A DNA stretch of 64,000 nucleotides from positions 496,001 through 560,000 of the forward strand of contig CAVTPD010000001.1 in assembly GCA_963736575.1 (NCBI GenBank). The letters are read 5' to 3'. Positions 1-9,467 of this stretch are shown one piece after another. Made by a program: the position numbers and the translations under genes. Positions within the stretch are counted from its first letter, which is position 1. Each line of letters opens with the position of its first letter. The notes below the pieces were generated by a model. The model had not been told where the DNA came from and did not search any database. It saw only the letters and a program-made list of their open reading frames with translations. Source of the DNA: CAVTPD01 sp963736575 (GTDB taxonomy: Bacteria; Bacteroidota; Bacteroidia; Cytophagales; JAAEPT01).

Positions 1-1537
1 CTTTACGGTTCACCCACCAGGTAAAGTTTAACATAAGTTTGTGGAATGCTCTTTCCAAAAACTCAGTATCACCTTTTCCGTTGTTTTGTTTTTTATCTAT
101 ATGGTAAATTCTTAGAACAGCCCAAGCATGTACGGGTGGATTTACATCACTAAAATTCCATTCGTAAGCCGGAATCTGGCCATTAGGGTGTTGGTATCTT
201 TCGTTTAAGAATAACAAGAGTTGCTCTTTGGCAAAATCCATGTCTATTCTTGCAAAAGGAATCATGTGGAAGGCTAAATCCCATGCCGCATACCAAGGAT
301 ATTCCCATTTATCGGGCATAGAAATAATGTCGGAATTGTGTAAATGCCTCCATTGACTATTTCTTCCTTGTTTTCTTTCTTCGGGTGGCGCTACTCTACC
401 TTCATCACCATCTAGCCATTCTTTAACGTTAAAACAATAAAATTGCTTAGACCAAAGCATTCCGGCGTAGGCCTGTCTTTGTATATTTTTTAAATCTTGT
501 TCTGGAATTTTCTTTTGTAACTTACCATAAAAGTTATCTGCATCTTGTTTTCTTTTCTTAAAGATATTTTCGAAATCTAAGAAAGGCTCATATATTTCTA
601 TAGGAGCAAAACGAACTCTAACTTTTTTAGATCCTTTAGCAGGTATTTTTAATGAAAATAGACCCGCTGATTTGGTGCCAAAATTTTCAGGTCTAATGGC
701 ATCTTTTTCTTTATCTATGAGATAGTTGTTAATGCCATCTTTAAAATATTCTTTCTCATTATTAGAACCGTGTACTTTTTGATAGTTGGTTTCATTGTCA
801 CAGAAGACCACTTCATCTGCATTATCAAAATAAATGTGGTGTGTTCCTAAATCTTCATATCTAGAGATTACTTCATTTGGGCTCACCAATTTCATGTTTG
901 GTTTGCTAGATTCATACTCTAAACGCCACGTGTTTCTGTACCAAAAAGTAGGTAATACAGAAATTTCAGCTTCTTTGTCTGATCGATTGAAGATTTCAGC
1001 TTGCAATAAAACATCTTCTCTATCTGCTTTTGCATATTCTAGAAATATGTCAAAGTAGTTGTCTTCATCAAAAACACCTGTGTCTACTAATTCAATTTCT
1101 GGGTCAGTTTTATCTCGTTTACTATTTTGAGCTACAATTTCAGTATAAGGAAATTCATCTATTGGATACTTATAAAGCATCTTCATGTATGAGTGCGTAG
1201 GAGTATTGTCTAAGTAATAGTAATATTCTTTAACATCTTCTCCATGATTTCCTTCGTTACCCGAAAGCCCAAATAGTCTCTCTTTTAAAATGGAGTCTTT
1301 CTTGTTCCAGAAAGCCCAAGCAAAGCAAAGACGTTGTTTGTCATCACTAATGCCACCAATACCTTCTTCGCCCCAGCGGTAGGCATTGCTTCTTGCGTCT
1401 TCGTGAGTTACACTTTCCCATGCAGAACCGTCTGGGCTATAATCTTCCCTAACGGTACCCCATTGTCTTTCGGATAAGTAAGGTCCCCACTTTTTCCATG
1501 CTTTAGCTACTGACTTTTTTAAGCGTATTTCTTCCAT
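1..1537 (-). CDS. Glucosidase-like glycoside hydrolase (MGH1/GH63-like), 3' end outside window
   Basis: An open frame of about 512 codons runs leftward from an ATG at 1537 off the window edge. The N-terminus (MEEIRLKKSVAKAWKKWGPY) and later stretches such as SERQWGTVREDY, RWGEEGIGGISDD, YKYPIDEFPY and WEYPWYAAWDLAFHMIP match what I recall of the large (about 880 residue) Bacteroidota/cyanobacterial glucosidases with an (alpha/alpha)6 barrel, often named MGH1-like or GH63-like. There is no signal peptide, so a cytoplasmic enzyme is expected. The substrate cannot be told from the sequence; alpha-glucosides are an inference from the family. The catalytic C-terminal part lies beyond position 1. 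It is separated from dnaK by about 240 bp and reads in the same direction. Confidence 0.75.
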   Translation of the reverse strand, partial: MEEIRLKKSVAKAWKKWGPYLSERQWGTVREDYSPDGSAWESVTHEDARSNAYRWGEEGIGGISDDKQRLCFAWAFWNKKDSILKERLFGLSGNEGNHGEDVKEYYYYLDNTPTHSYMKMLYKYPIDEFPYTEIVAQNSKRDKTDPEIELVDTGVFDEDNYFDIFLEYAKADREDVLLQAEIFNRSDKEAEISVLPTFWYRNTWRLEYESSKPNMKLVSPNEVISRYEDLGTHHIYFDNADEVVFCDNETNYQKVHGSNNEKEYFKDGINNYLIDKEKDAIRPENFGTKSAGLFSLKIPAKGSKKVRVRFAPIEIYEPFLDFENIFKKRKQDADNFYGKLQKKIPEQDLKNIQRQAYAGMLWSKQFYCFNVKEWLDGDEGRVAPPEERKQGRNSQWRHLHNSDIISMPDKWEYPWYAAWDLAFHMIPFARIDMDFAKEQLLLFLNERYQHPNGQIPAYEWNFSDVNPPVHAWAVLRIYHIDKKQNNGKGDTEFLERAFHKLMLNFTWWVNRK

Positions 1538-1723
1538 TCTTATTTTTTCGAAAGCCCAAAATTAAATAATATAAGGCTAAACAACTACCGTATATTTTAT
1601 AAGTGTTAAAATATTCGTTGGGTATAGATGTTTAAGGGTAACAATATATTCTTTATCTCCTTTATTTTGAATATAGATTCTTTTTAAGTGTTTATACTTA
1701 AAAGAAGTAAAAGTTTTATAAAA

Positions 1724-1751
1724 AAATAGGCGGTCAAATGACCGCCTATTT
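1724..1751 (-). terminator. Intrinsic terminator downstream of dnaK
   Basis: A perfect 13-bp stem (AAATAGGCGGTCA / TGACCGCCTATTT) with a very short loop lies 26 bp beyond the dnaK stop. On the minus strand it is followed by a run of T (TTTTTTT counting the stem end), the classical Rho-independent layout. Confidence 0.85.
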
Positions 1752-1776
1752 GGATTTAATGTATAAATAAGAAGAA

Positions 1777-3687
1777 TTATTTCACTTCTTCAAATTCTAC
1801 GTCTTGTGCACCACCAGATTCGCTATTGTTGTCTTCTGTTTGTGCGCCAGCATCAGCAGGATTAGCACCACCATTTGCTTGTTCAGCATTGTAGATGTCC
1901 TGAGACGCTGCTTGCCATGCGGCATTCAATGCTTCCATAGAAGAGTCTATTTTAGCAATGTCTTGCGCTTGGTGAGCCGCTTTTAAGTCGTTAAGACAAG
2001 TTTCAATAGCTCCTTTTTTATCAGCAGGAATTTTATCACCGTAGTCTTTTAACTGTTTTTCTGTTTGGAAAACTAATGAATCAGCTTGATTAATTTTTTC
2101 AACTTGTTCTTTAGCTTGTTTGTCCGCTTCAGCATTTGCTTCTGCTTCCGCTTTCATTTTTTGAATTTCTTCGTCTGTTAAACCAGAAGAAGCTTCAATA
2201 GTGATTTTTTGCTCTTTACCTGTTCCTTTGTCTTTTGCAGAAACATTAAGAATACCATTGGCATCAATATCAAATGTTACTTCAATTTGAGGAACACCTC
2301 TTGGAGCCGATGGAATATCACTTAAATGGAAACGACCAATTGTTTTGTTAACATTAGCCATTGGACGCTCACCTTGAAGAACATGGATTTCAACAGAAGG
2401 CTGGTTGTCAGCTGCTGTAGAGAATGTTTCCGATTTCTTAGTAGGGATTGTTGTGTTAGACTCAATTAATTTAGTGAAAACACCACCCATAGTTTCGATA
2501 CCTAAAGAAAGTGGCGTAACGTCTAATAAAAGAACGTCTTTAACTTCACCCGTTAATACACCACCTTGGATGGCTGCACCAATAGCAACAACCTCGTCTG
2601 GGTTAACACCTTTAGAAGGTTTTTTCCCGAAGAATTTTTCAACTTCTTCCTGAATTCTTGGAATACGTGTAGAACCACCAACAAGAATTACTTCGTCAAT
2701 ATCTGAAGTAGAAAGACCCGCATCTTTTAACGCTTTTTTACAAGGCTCAAGAGATCTTCTAATTAAATCGTCTGCCAATTGTTCAAAAGTAGATCTAGTT
2801 AATGTTTTAACTAAGTGCTTAGGAATACCATCTACAGGCATAATGTAAGGAAGATTGATTTCCGTACTGTTAGAGCTAGAGAGCTCAATTTTAGCTTTTT
2901 CAGCAGCTTCTTTAAGACGTTGCAAAGCCATAGGATCTTTCTTAAGATCTATAGCAGAACCTTCGTCTTTTTTGAATTCTTCTGCTAACCAGTTAATGAT
3001 TACTTGGTCAAAGTCATCACCACCTAAACGAGTATCACCGTTAGTAGATTTAACTTCAAATACACCGTCACCTAATTCAAGAACAGAGATATCAAAAGTA
3101 CCACCCCCTAAATCGAATACGGCAATAACTTGATCTTTGTCTTTTTTATCTAAACCGTATGCTAAAGCAGCAGCAGTTGGTTCGTTAATTATACGTTTTA
3201 CTTCTAAACCAGCAATTTGGCCAGCTTCTTTAGTAGCTTGTCTTTCAGCATCATTAAAGTAAGCAGGTACCGTAATAACGGCTTCAGTAACTGATTGTCC
3301 TAAGTAGTCTTCAGCAGTAGACTTCATTTTCTGAAGAATAATTGCCGATAGTTCTTGTGGAGAATACGTTCTGTCACCAATTTTTACTCTTGGTGTATCG
3401 TTTGCACCGCTTTCTACTGTGTAAGGAACTTCAGAAGCTTCTTTAGATACTTCAGAGAATTTCTTACCCATAAATCTTTTAATAGATTGAATGGTTTTTT
3501 GCGGGTTTGTTATTGCTTGTCTTTTAGCTGGATCACCAACTTTTCTTTCGCCATTCTCTAAAAAGGCTATAATTGAAGGAGTGGTTCTTCTTCCTTCTGA
3601 GTTAGGTATTACTACCGGTTCATTACCTTCCATTACAGAAACGCAAGAGTTGGTTGTACCTAAGTCTATACCAATTATTTTTCCCAT
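1777..3687 (-). CDS. dnaK: Molecular chaperone DnaK (Hsp70)
   Basis: This 636-residue protein is a full-length DnaK. The N-terminal ATPase domain starts MGKIIGIDLGTTNSCVSV and contains the phosphate-binding motif AVFDLGGGTFDIS and the second signature LVGGSTRIPRIQ. The linker DVLLLDVTPLSLG leads to the substrate-binding domain and a lid that ends in a Gly/Asn/Glu-rich tail with the typical DVEFEEVK terminus. It folds nascent and stress-damaged proteins in the cytoplasm with DnaJ and GrpE, neither of which is present in this window. The gene is monocistronic: a terminator follows it, and a long A+T-rich upstream region with TGTCATA palindromes precedes it. Confidence 0.99.
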   Translation of the reverse strand: MGKIIGIDLGTTNSCVSVMEGNEPVVIPNSEGRRTTPSIIAFLENGERKVGDPAKRQAITNPQKTIQSIKRFMGKKFSEVSKEASEVPYTVESGANDTPRVKIGDRTYSPQELSAIILQKMKSTAEDYLGQSVTEAVITVPAYFNDAERQATKEAGQIAGLEVKRIINEPTAAALAYGLDKKDKDQVIAVFDLGGGTFDISVLELGDGVFEVKSTNGDTRLGGDDFDQVIINWLAEEFKKDEGSAIDLKKDPMALQRLKEAAEKAKIELSSSNSTEINLPYIMPVDGIPKHLVKTLTRSTFEQLADDLIRRSLEPCKKALKDAGLSTSDIDEVILVGGSTRIPRIQEEVEKFFGKKPSKGVNPDEVVAIGAAIQGGVLTGEVKDVLLLDVTPLSLGIETMGGVFTKLIESNTTIPTKKSETFSTAADNQPSVEIHVLQGERPMANVNKTIGRFHLSDIPSAPRGVPQIEVTFDIDANGILNVSAKDKGTGKEQKITIEASSGLTDEEIQKMKAEAEANAEADKQAKEQVEKINQADSLVFQTEKQLKDYGDKIPADKKGAIETCLNDLKAAHQAQDIAKIDSSMEALNAAWQAASQDIYNAEQANGGANPADAGAQTEDNNSESGGAQDVEFEEVK

Positions 3688-3766
3688 GATTAACTTATAT
3701 TAAATACTAATGAATAATTCTATTTTGTTCTGTTTTGAACAATAGATGTGCCAGTAGAAAAAAACT

Positions 3767-3781
3767 TGTCATATTATGACA
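3767..3781. promoter_or_regulatory. Candidate operator: TGTCATA-T-TATGACA palindrome upstream of dnaK
   Basis: A perfect 7-bp inverted repeat with a 1-nt centre (TGTCATATTATGACA) lies about 80 bp upstream of the dnaK start. A further TATGACA half-site follows directly, and a wider inverted pair TTGTCATA / TATGACAA lies near 3825-3852. It does not match the CIRCE element (TTAGCACTC-N9-GAGTGCTAA). A regulator-binding role is inference. Confidence 0.4.
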
Positions 3782-3868
3782 TTATGACATTTGCATGTCT
3801 TAGACGGTGAATGGTATTTCACAATTGTCATAAAATAGCTAAAGGTATGACAAATTGAAAGCCATAAA

Positions 3869-3895
3869 AAAAGCGGGCTTTATGGGCCCGCTTTT
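3869..3895 (-). terminator. Intrinsic terminator downstream of rpsA
   Basis: The stem AAAAGCGGGC / GCCCGCTTTT with a 7-nt loop is followed on the minus strand by a T run. It lies about 25 bp after the rpsA stop codon. Confidence 0.85.
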
Positions 3896-3919
3896 AGTAG
3901 AATAGATAAAATCTAGTTC

Positions 3920-5725
3920 TTATTTTTTAGAAAGCTCATCTTTTAATTGAGCTAAAGCGTCTAAGTCACCTAACGTAGTTTTTTCTGCTGCCGAATGTTT
4001 GCCGCCACCCGCTGGCTTTTTCTTAGCACCACCGGCACTAGCTGGAGCTGCAGCTTTCTTTTTACTTTCTTCTGGTTGCTCTTTCCAAGTGTAAGTGTGC
4101 GAAAGAACGATTCTTTTGTCGCTCTTAGAGAATTCAATTACTTTGAAATCTGCTTGCTCACCTGCTTGTACTTCACTACCATCTTCTTTCTCTAGTGATT
4201 TCTTAGTAGAATAACCTTCTATACCGTAAGGTAATTCAAGAATAGCACCTTTGTCGTTGATGTTAATTACTGTACACTTGTGGTCTGTTCCAATAGCGAA
4301 AACATCTTCGAACGTATCCCAAGGGTTTTCTTCTAATTGTTTGTGACCTAAAGCAAGTTTTCTGTTTTCAATGTCTAATTCTAAAACCAACACTTCTAAT
4401 GTGTCACCTACAGTAACAAATTCAGATGGGTGTTTAATTTTCTTAGTCCAAGAAAGATCAGAAACGTGTACTAAACCGTCAATACCTTCTTCTAATTCTA
4501 TAAATAAACCGAAGTTAGTAAGGTTTCTAACGATACCTGAATGCTTGGTTCCAACAGCGTATTTTTCAATAACGTTTTGTTTAGTCCAAGGATCTTCAGT
4601 AAGCTGCTTAATACCAAGAGACATTTTTCTTTCGTCTCTATCTATAGAAAGAACTACTGCTTCAACTTCGTCACTCACTTGCATAAAGTCTTGTGGGTTT
4701 CTTAAGTGTTGAGACCAAGACATTTCTGAAACGTGAATTAGACCTTCAACACCTGGTTGTAGTTCTAAGAATGCACCGTAATCAGCAACGTTTACAATCT
4801 TACCTTTAACTTTAGAACCTTCTGCAACTTCAGCAGGAAGAGCATCCCAAGGATGAGCCGTTAATTGCTTCATACCTAATGAAATTCTTTTCTTGTCATC
4901 ATCGAAATCAAGAACAACAATCTTAACTTTTTCGTCAAGGTTAAGAACTTCTTCAGGATGGTTAACTCTACCCCAAGAAATATCTGTAATATGAAGTAAA
5001 CCGTCAACACCACCAAGGTCAATGAATACACCGAAATTGGTCATGTTCTTGATAACACCTTCAAGAACTTGTCCTTTTTCAAGGTTTTTCAAGATCTCCA
5101 TTTTTTGTGCTTCAAGGTCTTTCTCGATTAATACTTTATGTGAAACAACAACGTTGTCGTTTGTGTAGTTAATCTTAACAACCTTAACTTCCATTTTCTT
5201 GTTAACAAAAATATCGAAGTCACGGATTGGTTTAACATCAATTTGAGAACCTGGAAGGAAAGCTTCAACACCGTAAACATCTACGATTAAACCACCTTTA
5301 GTTCTTCTTTTAACAAAACCTTCAATTACTAAATCGTTTTCATAAGCTTTTTGAATGTTATCCCAAGCTTTAACGATTTTAGCTTTTCTTCTAGAAAGAA
5401 CTAATTGTCCTTGTGCATCTTCTTGGTTTTCTAAGTATACTTCTACAGTATCACCAACTTTTAGCTCTTCAAGGTCACGGAATTCAGAAAGGGGTACAAG
5501 ACCATCTGATTTGAAACCAATGTTAAGGATTACGTCTTTAGAACTAATACCTACAACAACAGCTTCGATCAACTCTTTTTCAGTTACTTGGTTAAGCGTA
5601 TCGTCGATCATTTTTTCGATCTCCGCTACCTCTTCCTTAGAATAACTTTTAGCAAAACCTGAGTTGTTTGCGTCCCAGTTAAAATCTGGACTACCTACTT
5701 CTTCAATTTGATTTTTATCTGACAT
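3920..5725 (-). CDS. rpsA: 30S ribosomal protein S1
   Basis: This 601-residue protein is built of consecutive S1 RNA-binding domains. The repeats show signatures such as GVIKNMTNFGVFIDLGGVDG, GKIVNVADYGAFLELQPGVE and GIVRNLTNFGLFIELEEGID, each followed by GLLHITDISW-like or GLVHVSDLSW-like strands. S1 binds mRNA leaders on the small ribosomal subunit and aids initiation. An acidic N-terminal leader and a Lys/Ala/Gly-rich C-terminal tail (residues about 555-601) flank the domains, as in other Bacteroidota S1 proteins. The gene stands alone between terminators. Confidence 0.97.
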   Translation of the reverse strand: MSDKNQIEEVGSPDFNWDANNSGFAKSYSKEEVAEIEKMIDDTLNQVTEKELIEAVVVGISSKDVILNIGFKSDGLVPLSEFRDLEELKVGDTVEVYLENQEDAQGQLVLSRRKAKIVKAWDNIQKAYENDLVIEGFVKRRTKGGLIVDVYGVEAFLPGSQIDVKPIRDFDIFVNKKMEVKVVKINYTNDNVVVSHKVLIEKDLEAQKMEILKNLEKGQVLEGVIKNMTNFGVFIDLGGVDGLLHITDISWGRVNHPEEVLNLDEKVKIVVLDFDDDKKRISLGMKQLTAHPWDALPAEVAEGSKVKGKIVNVADYGAFLELQPGVEGLIHVSEMSWSQHLRNPQDFMQVSDEVEAVVLSIDRDERKMSLGIKQLTEDPWTKQNVIEKYAVGTKHSGIVRNLTNFGLFIELEEGIDGLVHVSDLSWTKKIKHPSEFVTVGDTLEVLVLELDIENRKLALGHKQLEENPWDTFEDVFAIGTDHKCTVININDKGAILELPYGIEGYSTKKSLEKEDGSEVQAGEQADFKVIEFSKSDKRIVLSHTYTWKEQPEESKKKAAAPASAGGAKKKPAGGGKHSAAEKTTLGDLDALAQLKDELSKK

Positions 5726-5873
5726 AAAATGTACAAGAACTACCGGGGTAAATAAATATTGGTAGCTCAGGGTTTAATTTAACATTCCCCCTAAAAGGGC
5801 CGCCCACTTGAGCGAAGTGCAAAATTACTAAAAATTATTATAAAGAAATAATTACTAGAGGAAATTGAAGAAT

Positions 5874-5908
5874 ACAGATCGTGGATCTTTTGTAGATCCA
5901 CGATCTGT
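5874..5908. terminator. 15-bp hairpin between the M16 peptidase and rpsA genes
   Basis: A perfect 15-bp stem (ACAGATCGTGGATCT / AGATCCACGATCTGT) with a 5-nt loop lies just past the peptidase stop codon. There is no strong U-tract on the minus strand, so termination is likely but not certain; an RNA-stabilising 3' hairpin is the alternative. Confidence 0.6.
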
Positions 5909-5915
5909 AAAAAGA

Positions 5916-8849
5916 TTAATACCCGAAAATCTGTTCTAAAGTTACTTCGGTATAGTCACCAAATTGCTTTAACATTTCTTCGCTTAAGTTTTCTTTAGAC
6001 CCAATAATTAAGATTTTTCTTGGTCTGCCAGAAATGTATTTGTCTTTGTATGCTACAATATCTTCAAAGGTTATACCGGGTAAGTTTTCGTAAATGGTTT
6101 TTCTGGTATCACCTACAATCCCAAGTTTTCTGTTTTTCTCATAAGTGAATAAAACAGATGAGCGTAATATACGTTGCGATTCTAATTTCTGACGGATGGC
6201 GTCTTTCGCATTTTTAAACAGAATTTCGGAATAAGGAATAGAGTCAATCAATTTCTCCATTTCTATAACGGCCGTTTCTGTTTTATCTGCTTGCGTACCT
6301 ATATAAGAAATGCTGTAACTAGGCTTATCTTTTTTATTGGCTGTTTGATAATAAGAACGGGTAGAGTAGGCCAATGCTTTCGATTCTCTTAAATCCTGAA
6401 AAACGATAGAGCCCATTCCGCCACCAAAGTATTCATTATACAGTTGTGTTTCGGCAAGGATTTCTTTGTTGAAATTGTCCGATTTGCTCATGATTATGAT
6501 TTCGGACTGTACCATGTCGTAGTTAACAAAGAGCACTTCGTCTTTGGTGATTTCTTCGGCGGGGAAATCAATTGTTTTGTGTTCGGTTAGCCCTTTTTTT
6601 GAAGAGTTGTGTTCTTTGTTTAAGATTTTTGTTAAGCTTTCCGGTGATTCTGGTCCGTAATAAAATATTCTATGTCTGTATTTAAACATAGCATTAATAC
6701 GATCGGTCAGTTGTTCCGGTTTTATAGCTTTTAGTTCATCTTCGTTAAGGTTATTGGTGAAAGATGATTTTGGTCCGTATTTGGCAAAACTTACTAAAGC
6801 TTGTTTTAAAATAACATCTTTATTCAGTTTGGCATCTTTTCTAGATTTCAGAATACGGTTCACCATTTCGGTATACGCTTCTTCTTCTGGTTGGGCATTA
6901 TCTATCTGGTTTTCTAGCAATTTAATTGCTGCAAGCATATTTTCTTTCAGTCCTTTTAGCTGAACATACATTTGTTCATCTGAAGTTTTTACAGAAAATG
7001 TACAACCCAAGCGGTAAAATTCTTGCTTTAATTCCGAAGCAGAAAGCTTGTTGTTGCCAATAAAGTTTAAATACTGAATAGCCAATGCCAGTTCCAGATC
7101 GTCGTCTTTCCCAAAATCGAAAATGTAATACAATTCGAAAAGATCGTTTTCTACATTAGGATAGTGGTATACATTTACGCCCGATTTTAATTCGGTTTTG
7201 TTAATCTCTTTTTCGAAATCAATAAATACAGGTTTAATCGGTTCAGATTCCATTTCTACTATGGAAGTGAAAAACGTAGAATGTTCATCTCTGTTTACCT
7301 GTATGGGTGTAATGATTGGTTTTTCTACTTTTTGAATGCTTGTATCTTCGCCCGTTAGTTTTTTTACCACTACATAATTGTTGTCTTTGTAATTTTCATT
7401 AGCAAAGGCAATAATGTCTTCTTTAGTAATTTTTTTAAGACGTTCAATTTTATTGGCATAAACATTCCAAGGAGTTTCATATATAAAAGAACTAACAAAT
7501 GCATCTGCTCTAGATCGGTTAGACTCGTATTCTTTTAATTGAGACACTTTGTAGTCGTTTACAATAGCCTCAATTAGTTCGTCAGAAAATTCACCTTTTT
7601 TAATTAACTCTATTTGTGACAGCAAAAGCTCTTTTACTTCGTCTAAATCCTGACCTTCTTTTGGACCTGCCGCCAGAATGTGCATAGAATAATCTTTTAA
7701 AGGAAGCGAATACGAATAAGCGCCTAATACTTTTTGCTTTTGGTTTAAGTTAAGGTCAATAAGCCCTGCTTGGCTGTTGGCTAAGATCATACTCACCAAT
7801 TCCATTTTAAGAGCGTCTTCTGTATTTACACCCGGGAAACGGAAACCTACCATTATGCTTTCGGCAGATGGGCCTAAAACAATGGTTTCTTTTACTTCCG
7901 AAATAGGTTTTTCATCAGCCACTACAAAAGCGGAAGGATTAGGTTCTTTATCCCACTTCCCAAACGTGTTTTTTAGCGTAACAATGGCTTTGTCTGGATT
8001 AAAATCCCCACTTAAACAAACCGCCATATTACCCGGTACATAGTATTTGTGGAAGTATTTTTTGATTTCCGTGATGGAAGGGTTTTTTAAATGGCCTATT
8101 GTACCAATGGTAGTTTGTGTTCCGTATTGGTGTTCTGTAAACATGGCTGCCAATAAAGCTTCCCAAACTTTACGTTGATCACTGTCCATGCCCATGTTTT
8201 TTTCTTCATAAACAGCTTCTAATTCGGTATGAAAAAGACGCGGCACAACTTCACTGAAACGTTCTGCTTCAATATCGGCCCATTTTTCTAATGAGTTACT
8301 GGGAATATCGTTCACGTAAACGGTTTGTTCAAAAGAGGTGTAGGCATTTGTGCCTGTAGCACCAATGGAAGAAACTAATTTATCGTATTCATTAGCAATG
8401 GCGTATTTAGCGGCTTCACCCGAAACGCTATCAATTTGATGATAGATTTTTTTGCGTTCTTCGGGATCGCTTGTGTTTCTGTGTTTTTCAAAAAGTAGTT
8501 GTATGCTGTCTAGTAATGGTTCTTCTTTTTCCCAGTTAGACGTTCCTATTTTGGATGTTCCTTTAAACATGATGTGCTCTAAATAATGAGCCAAACCAGT
8601 TGCCGAAGAAGGATCCATTTTGCTACCGGCTTTAATGGCAACAAAGGTCTGGATTCTTGGTGAAGCATTATATGGAGAAAGGTAAACTTTAAGTCCGTTA
8701 TCTAAAGTATAAATTCTGGCATCCAGTGGATCGTGAGAAGTGACTTGGTATTCGAATCCGTTTTTATCTGTTTTAGTAATCAAGTTGTCTTGGGCTTGTG
8801 ATGAAATGAGTTGCATGCTAACTAATGCCGTAATAATAAGTTTTCTCAT
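5916..8849 (-). CDS. M16 (insulinase/pitrilysin) family zinc metallopeptidase, exported
   Basis: This 977-residue protein starts with a signal peptide (MRKLIITALVSMQLISSQAQ, cleavage near residue 20). The inverted zinc motif HxxEH is present as H88-Y-L-E91-H92, with the distal glutamate in the EAVYEEK segment around residues 211-217. The length fits the fused M16 architecture of two M16 units, each with an M16A-like and an M16C-like half. The second unit (around residue 530 onward) has no HxxEH, as expected for the inactive half. It probably degrades peptides in the periplasm or at the outer membrane. It lies 30 bp downstream of the dnaX reading frame and may be co-transcribed with it. Confidence 0.93.
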   Translation of the reverse strand: MRKLIITALVSMQLISSQAQDNLITKTDKNGFEYQVTSHDPLDARIYTLDNGLKVYLSPYNASPRIQTFVAIKAGSKMDPSSATGLAHYLEHIMFKGTSKIGTSNWEKEEPLLDSIQLLFEKHRNTSDPEERKKIYHQIDSVSGEAAKYAIANEYDKLVSSIGATGTNAYTSFEQTVYVNDIPSNSLEKWADIEAERFSEVVPRLFHTELEAVYEEKNMGMDSDQRKVWEALLAAMFTEHQYGTQTTIGTIGHLKNPSITEIKKYFHKYYVPGNMAVCLSGDFNPDKAIVTLKNTFGKWDKEPNPSAFVVADEKPISEVKETIVLGPSAESIMVGFRFPGVNTEDALKMELVSMILANSQAGLIDLNLNQKQKVLGAYSYSLPLKDYSMHILAAGPKEGQDLDEVKELLLSQIELIKKGEFSDELIEAIVNDYKVSQLKEYESNRSRADAFVSSFIYETPWNVYANKIERLKKITKEDIIAFANENYKDNNYVVVKKLTGEDTSIQKVEKPIITPIQVNRDEHSTFFTSIVEMESEPIKPVFIDFEKEINKTELKSGVNVYHYPNVENDLFELYYIFDFGKDDDLELALAIQYLNFIGNNKLSASELKQEFYRLGCTFSVKTSDEQMYVQLKGLKENMLAAIKLLENQIDNAQPEEEAYTEMVNRILKSRKDAKLNKDVILKQALVSFAKYGPKSSFTNNLNEDELKAIKPEQLTDRINAMFKYRHRIFYYGPESPESLTKILNKEHNSSKKGLTEHKTIDFPAEEITKDEVLFVNYDMVQSEIIIMSKSDNFNKEILAETQLYNEYFGGGMGSIVFQDLRESKALAYSTRSYYQTANKKDKPSYSISYIGTQADKTETAVIEMEKLIDSIPYSEILFKNAKDAIRQKLESQRILRSSVLFTYEKNRKLGIVGDTRKTIYENLPGITFEDIVAYKDKYISGRPRKILIIGSKENLSEEMLKQFGDYTEVTLEQIFGY

Positions 8850-8879
8850 TGTTGTGCTATATATGAACGTTCTGTTCAG

Positions 8880-9467
8880 TTAAAAGTCTAGTTCTAAACC
8901 CAGTCGTTTTTTTAATTCTTCCAACATGGGATGTTCTTTAATTAAATGATCAAATTTTTGTTGAGAAGTATACAGCATTTGTGTTTCTTCTTCTTTAATG
9001 ATTTTTGCTTCTAATGTTATACTGAAATTATTGAGTTTAGCCCTAATGTGTTGCATCAGATCTTCTTTGTAATCGTTCAGTTGCGCAATAAGAAGTTTGT
9101 TGTTCAACGGAAGAATGATAACATTATTTTCCAAAGTAAGATCACGGTTCTTCATAATGGTCACCAAACTCATTTTACTTTGTTTGGCAGCATTATCGGC
9201 ATATTCGTTCCAGTGTTTTTTTAGATCTTCTAGAGTATAATCGTCTTTCGGAAGGTTTTTTTCGTCGTTTTCGTCTGCCTTCTTTTCGTTTAAAAGATCT
9301 GGATTATTAATATCGGGTATGCGGAGAGTATTTTTAAGCGTTGCTTTTTTGCCTAAATTTTTAGCTGGAAGTAAATCTGCAATAGAAGGTTTTTTTACTT
9401 CCATTTTTACAGGTTCATTTTTCTCTTCCACTTCGGAAGATTCAATTACCCCGAATGCTGCTAAGAT
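8880..9467 (-). CDS. dnaX: DnaX tau-specific C-terminal extension, in the -1 frame after the A10 run
   Basis: Directly after the A10 run that ends the 363-residue dnaX frame, the -1 frame stays open (ILAAFGVIESSEVEEKNEP...) for about 195 codons to a stop at 8880. The segment is charged and low-complexity at first, then has a compact end (QKFDHLIKEHPMLEELKKRLG) of the kind found at DnaX C-termini in Bacteroidota. In tau this region contacts the DnaB helicase and the polymerase alpha subunit. An internal ATG at 9431 exists, but no good ribosome site argues for separate translation. I read this as the tau part of a slippage product, or as the second half of a gene split by a base-calling error in the homopolymer. 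Confidence 0.75.
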   Translation of the reverse strand: MLAAFGVIESSEVEEKNEPVKMEVKKPSIADLLPAKNLGKKATLKNTLRIPDINNPDLLNEKKADENDEKNLPKDDYTLEDLKKHWNEYADNAAKQSKMSLVTIMKNRDLTLENNVIILPLNNKLLIAQLNDYKEDLMQHIRAKLNNFSITLEAKIIKEEETQMLYTSQQKFDHLIKEHPMLEELKKRLGLELDF

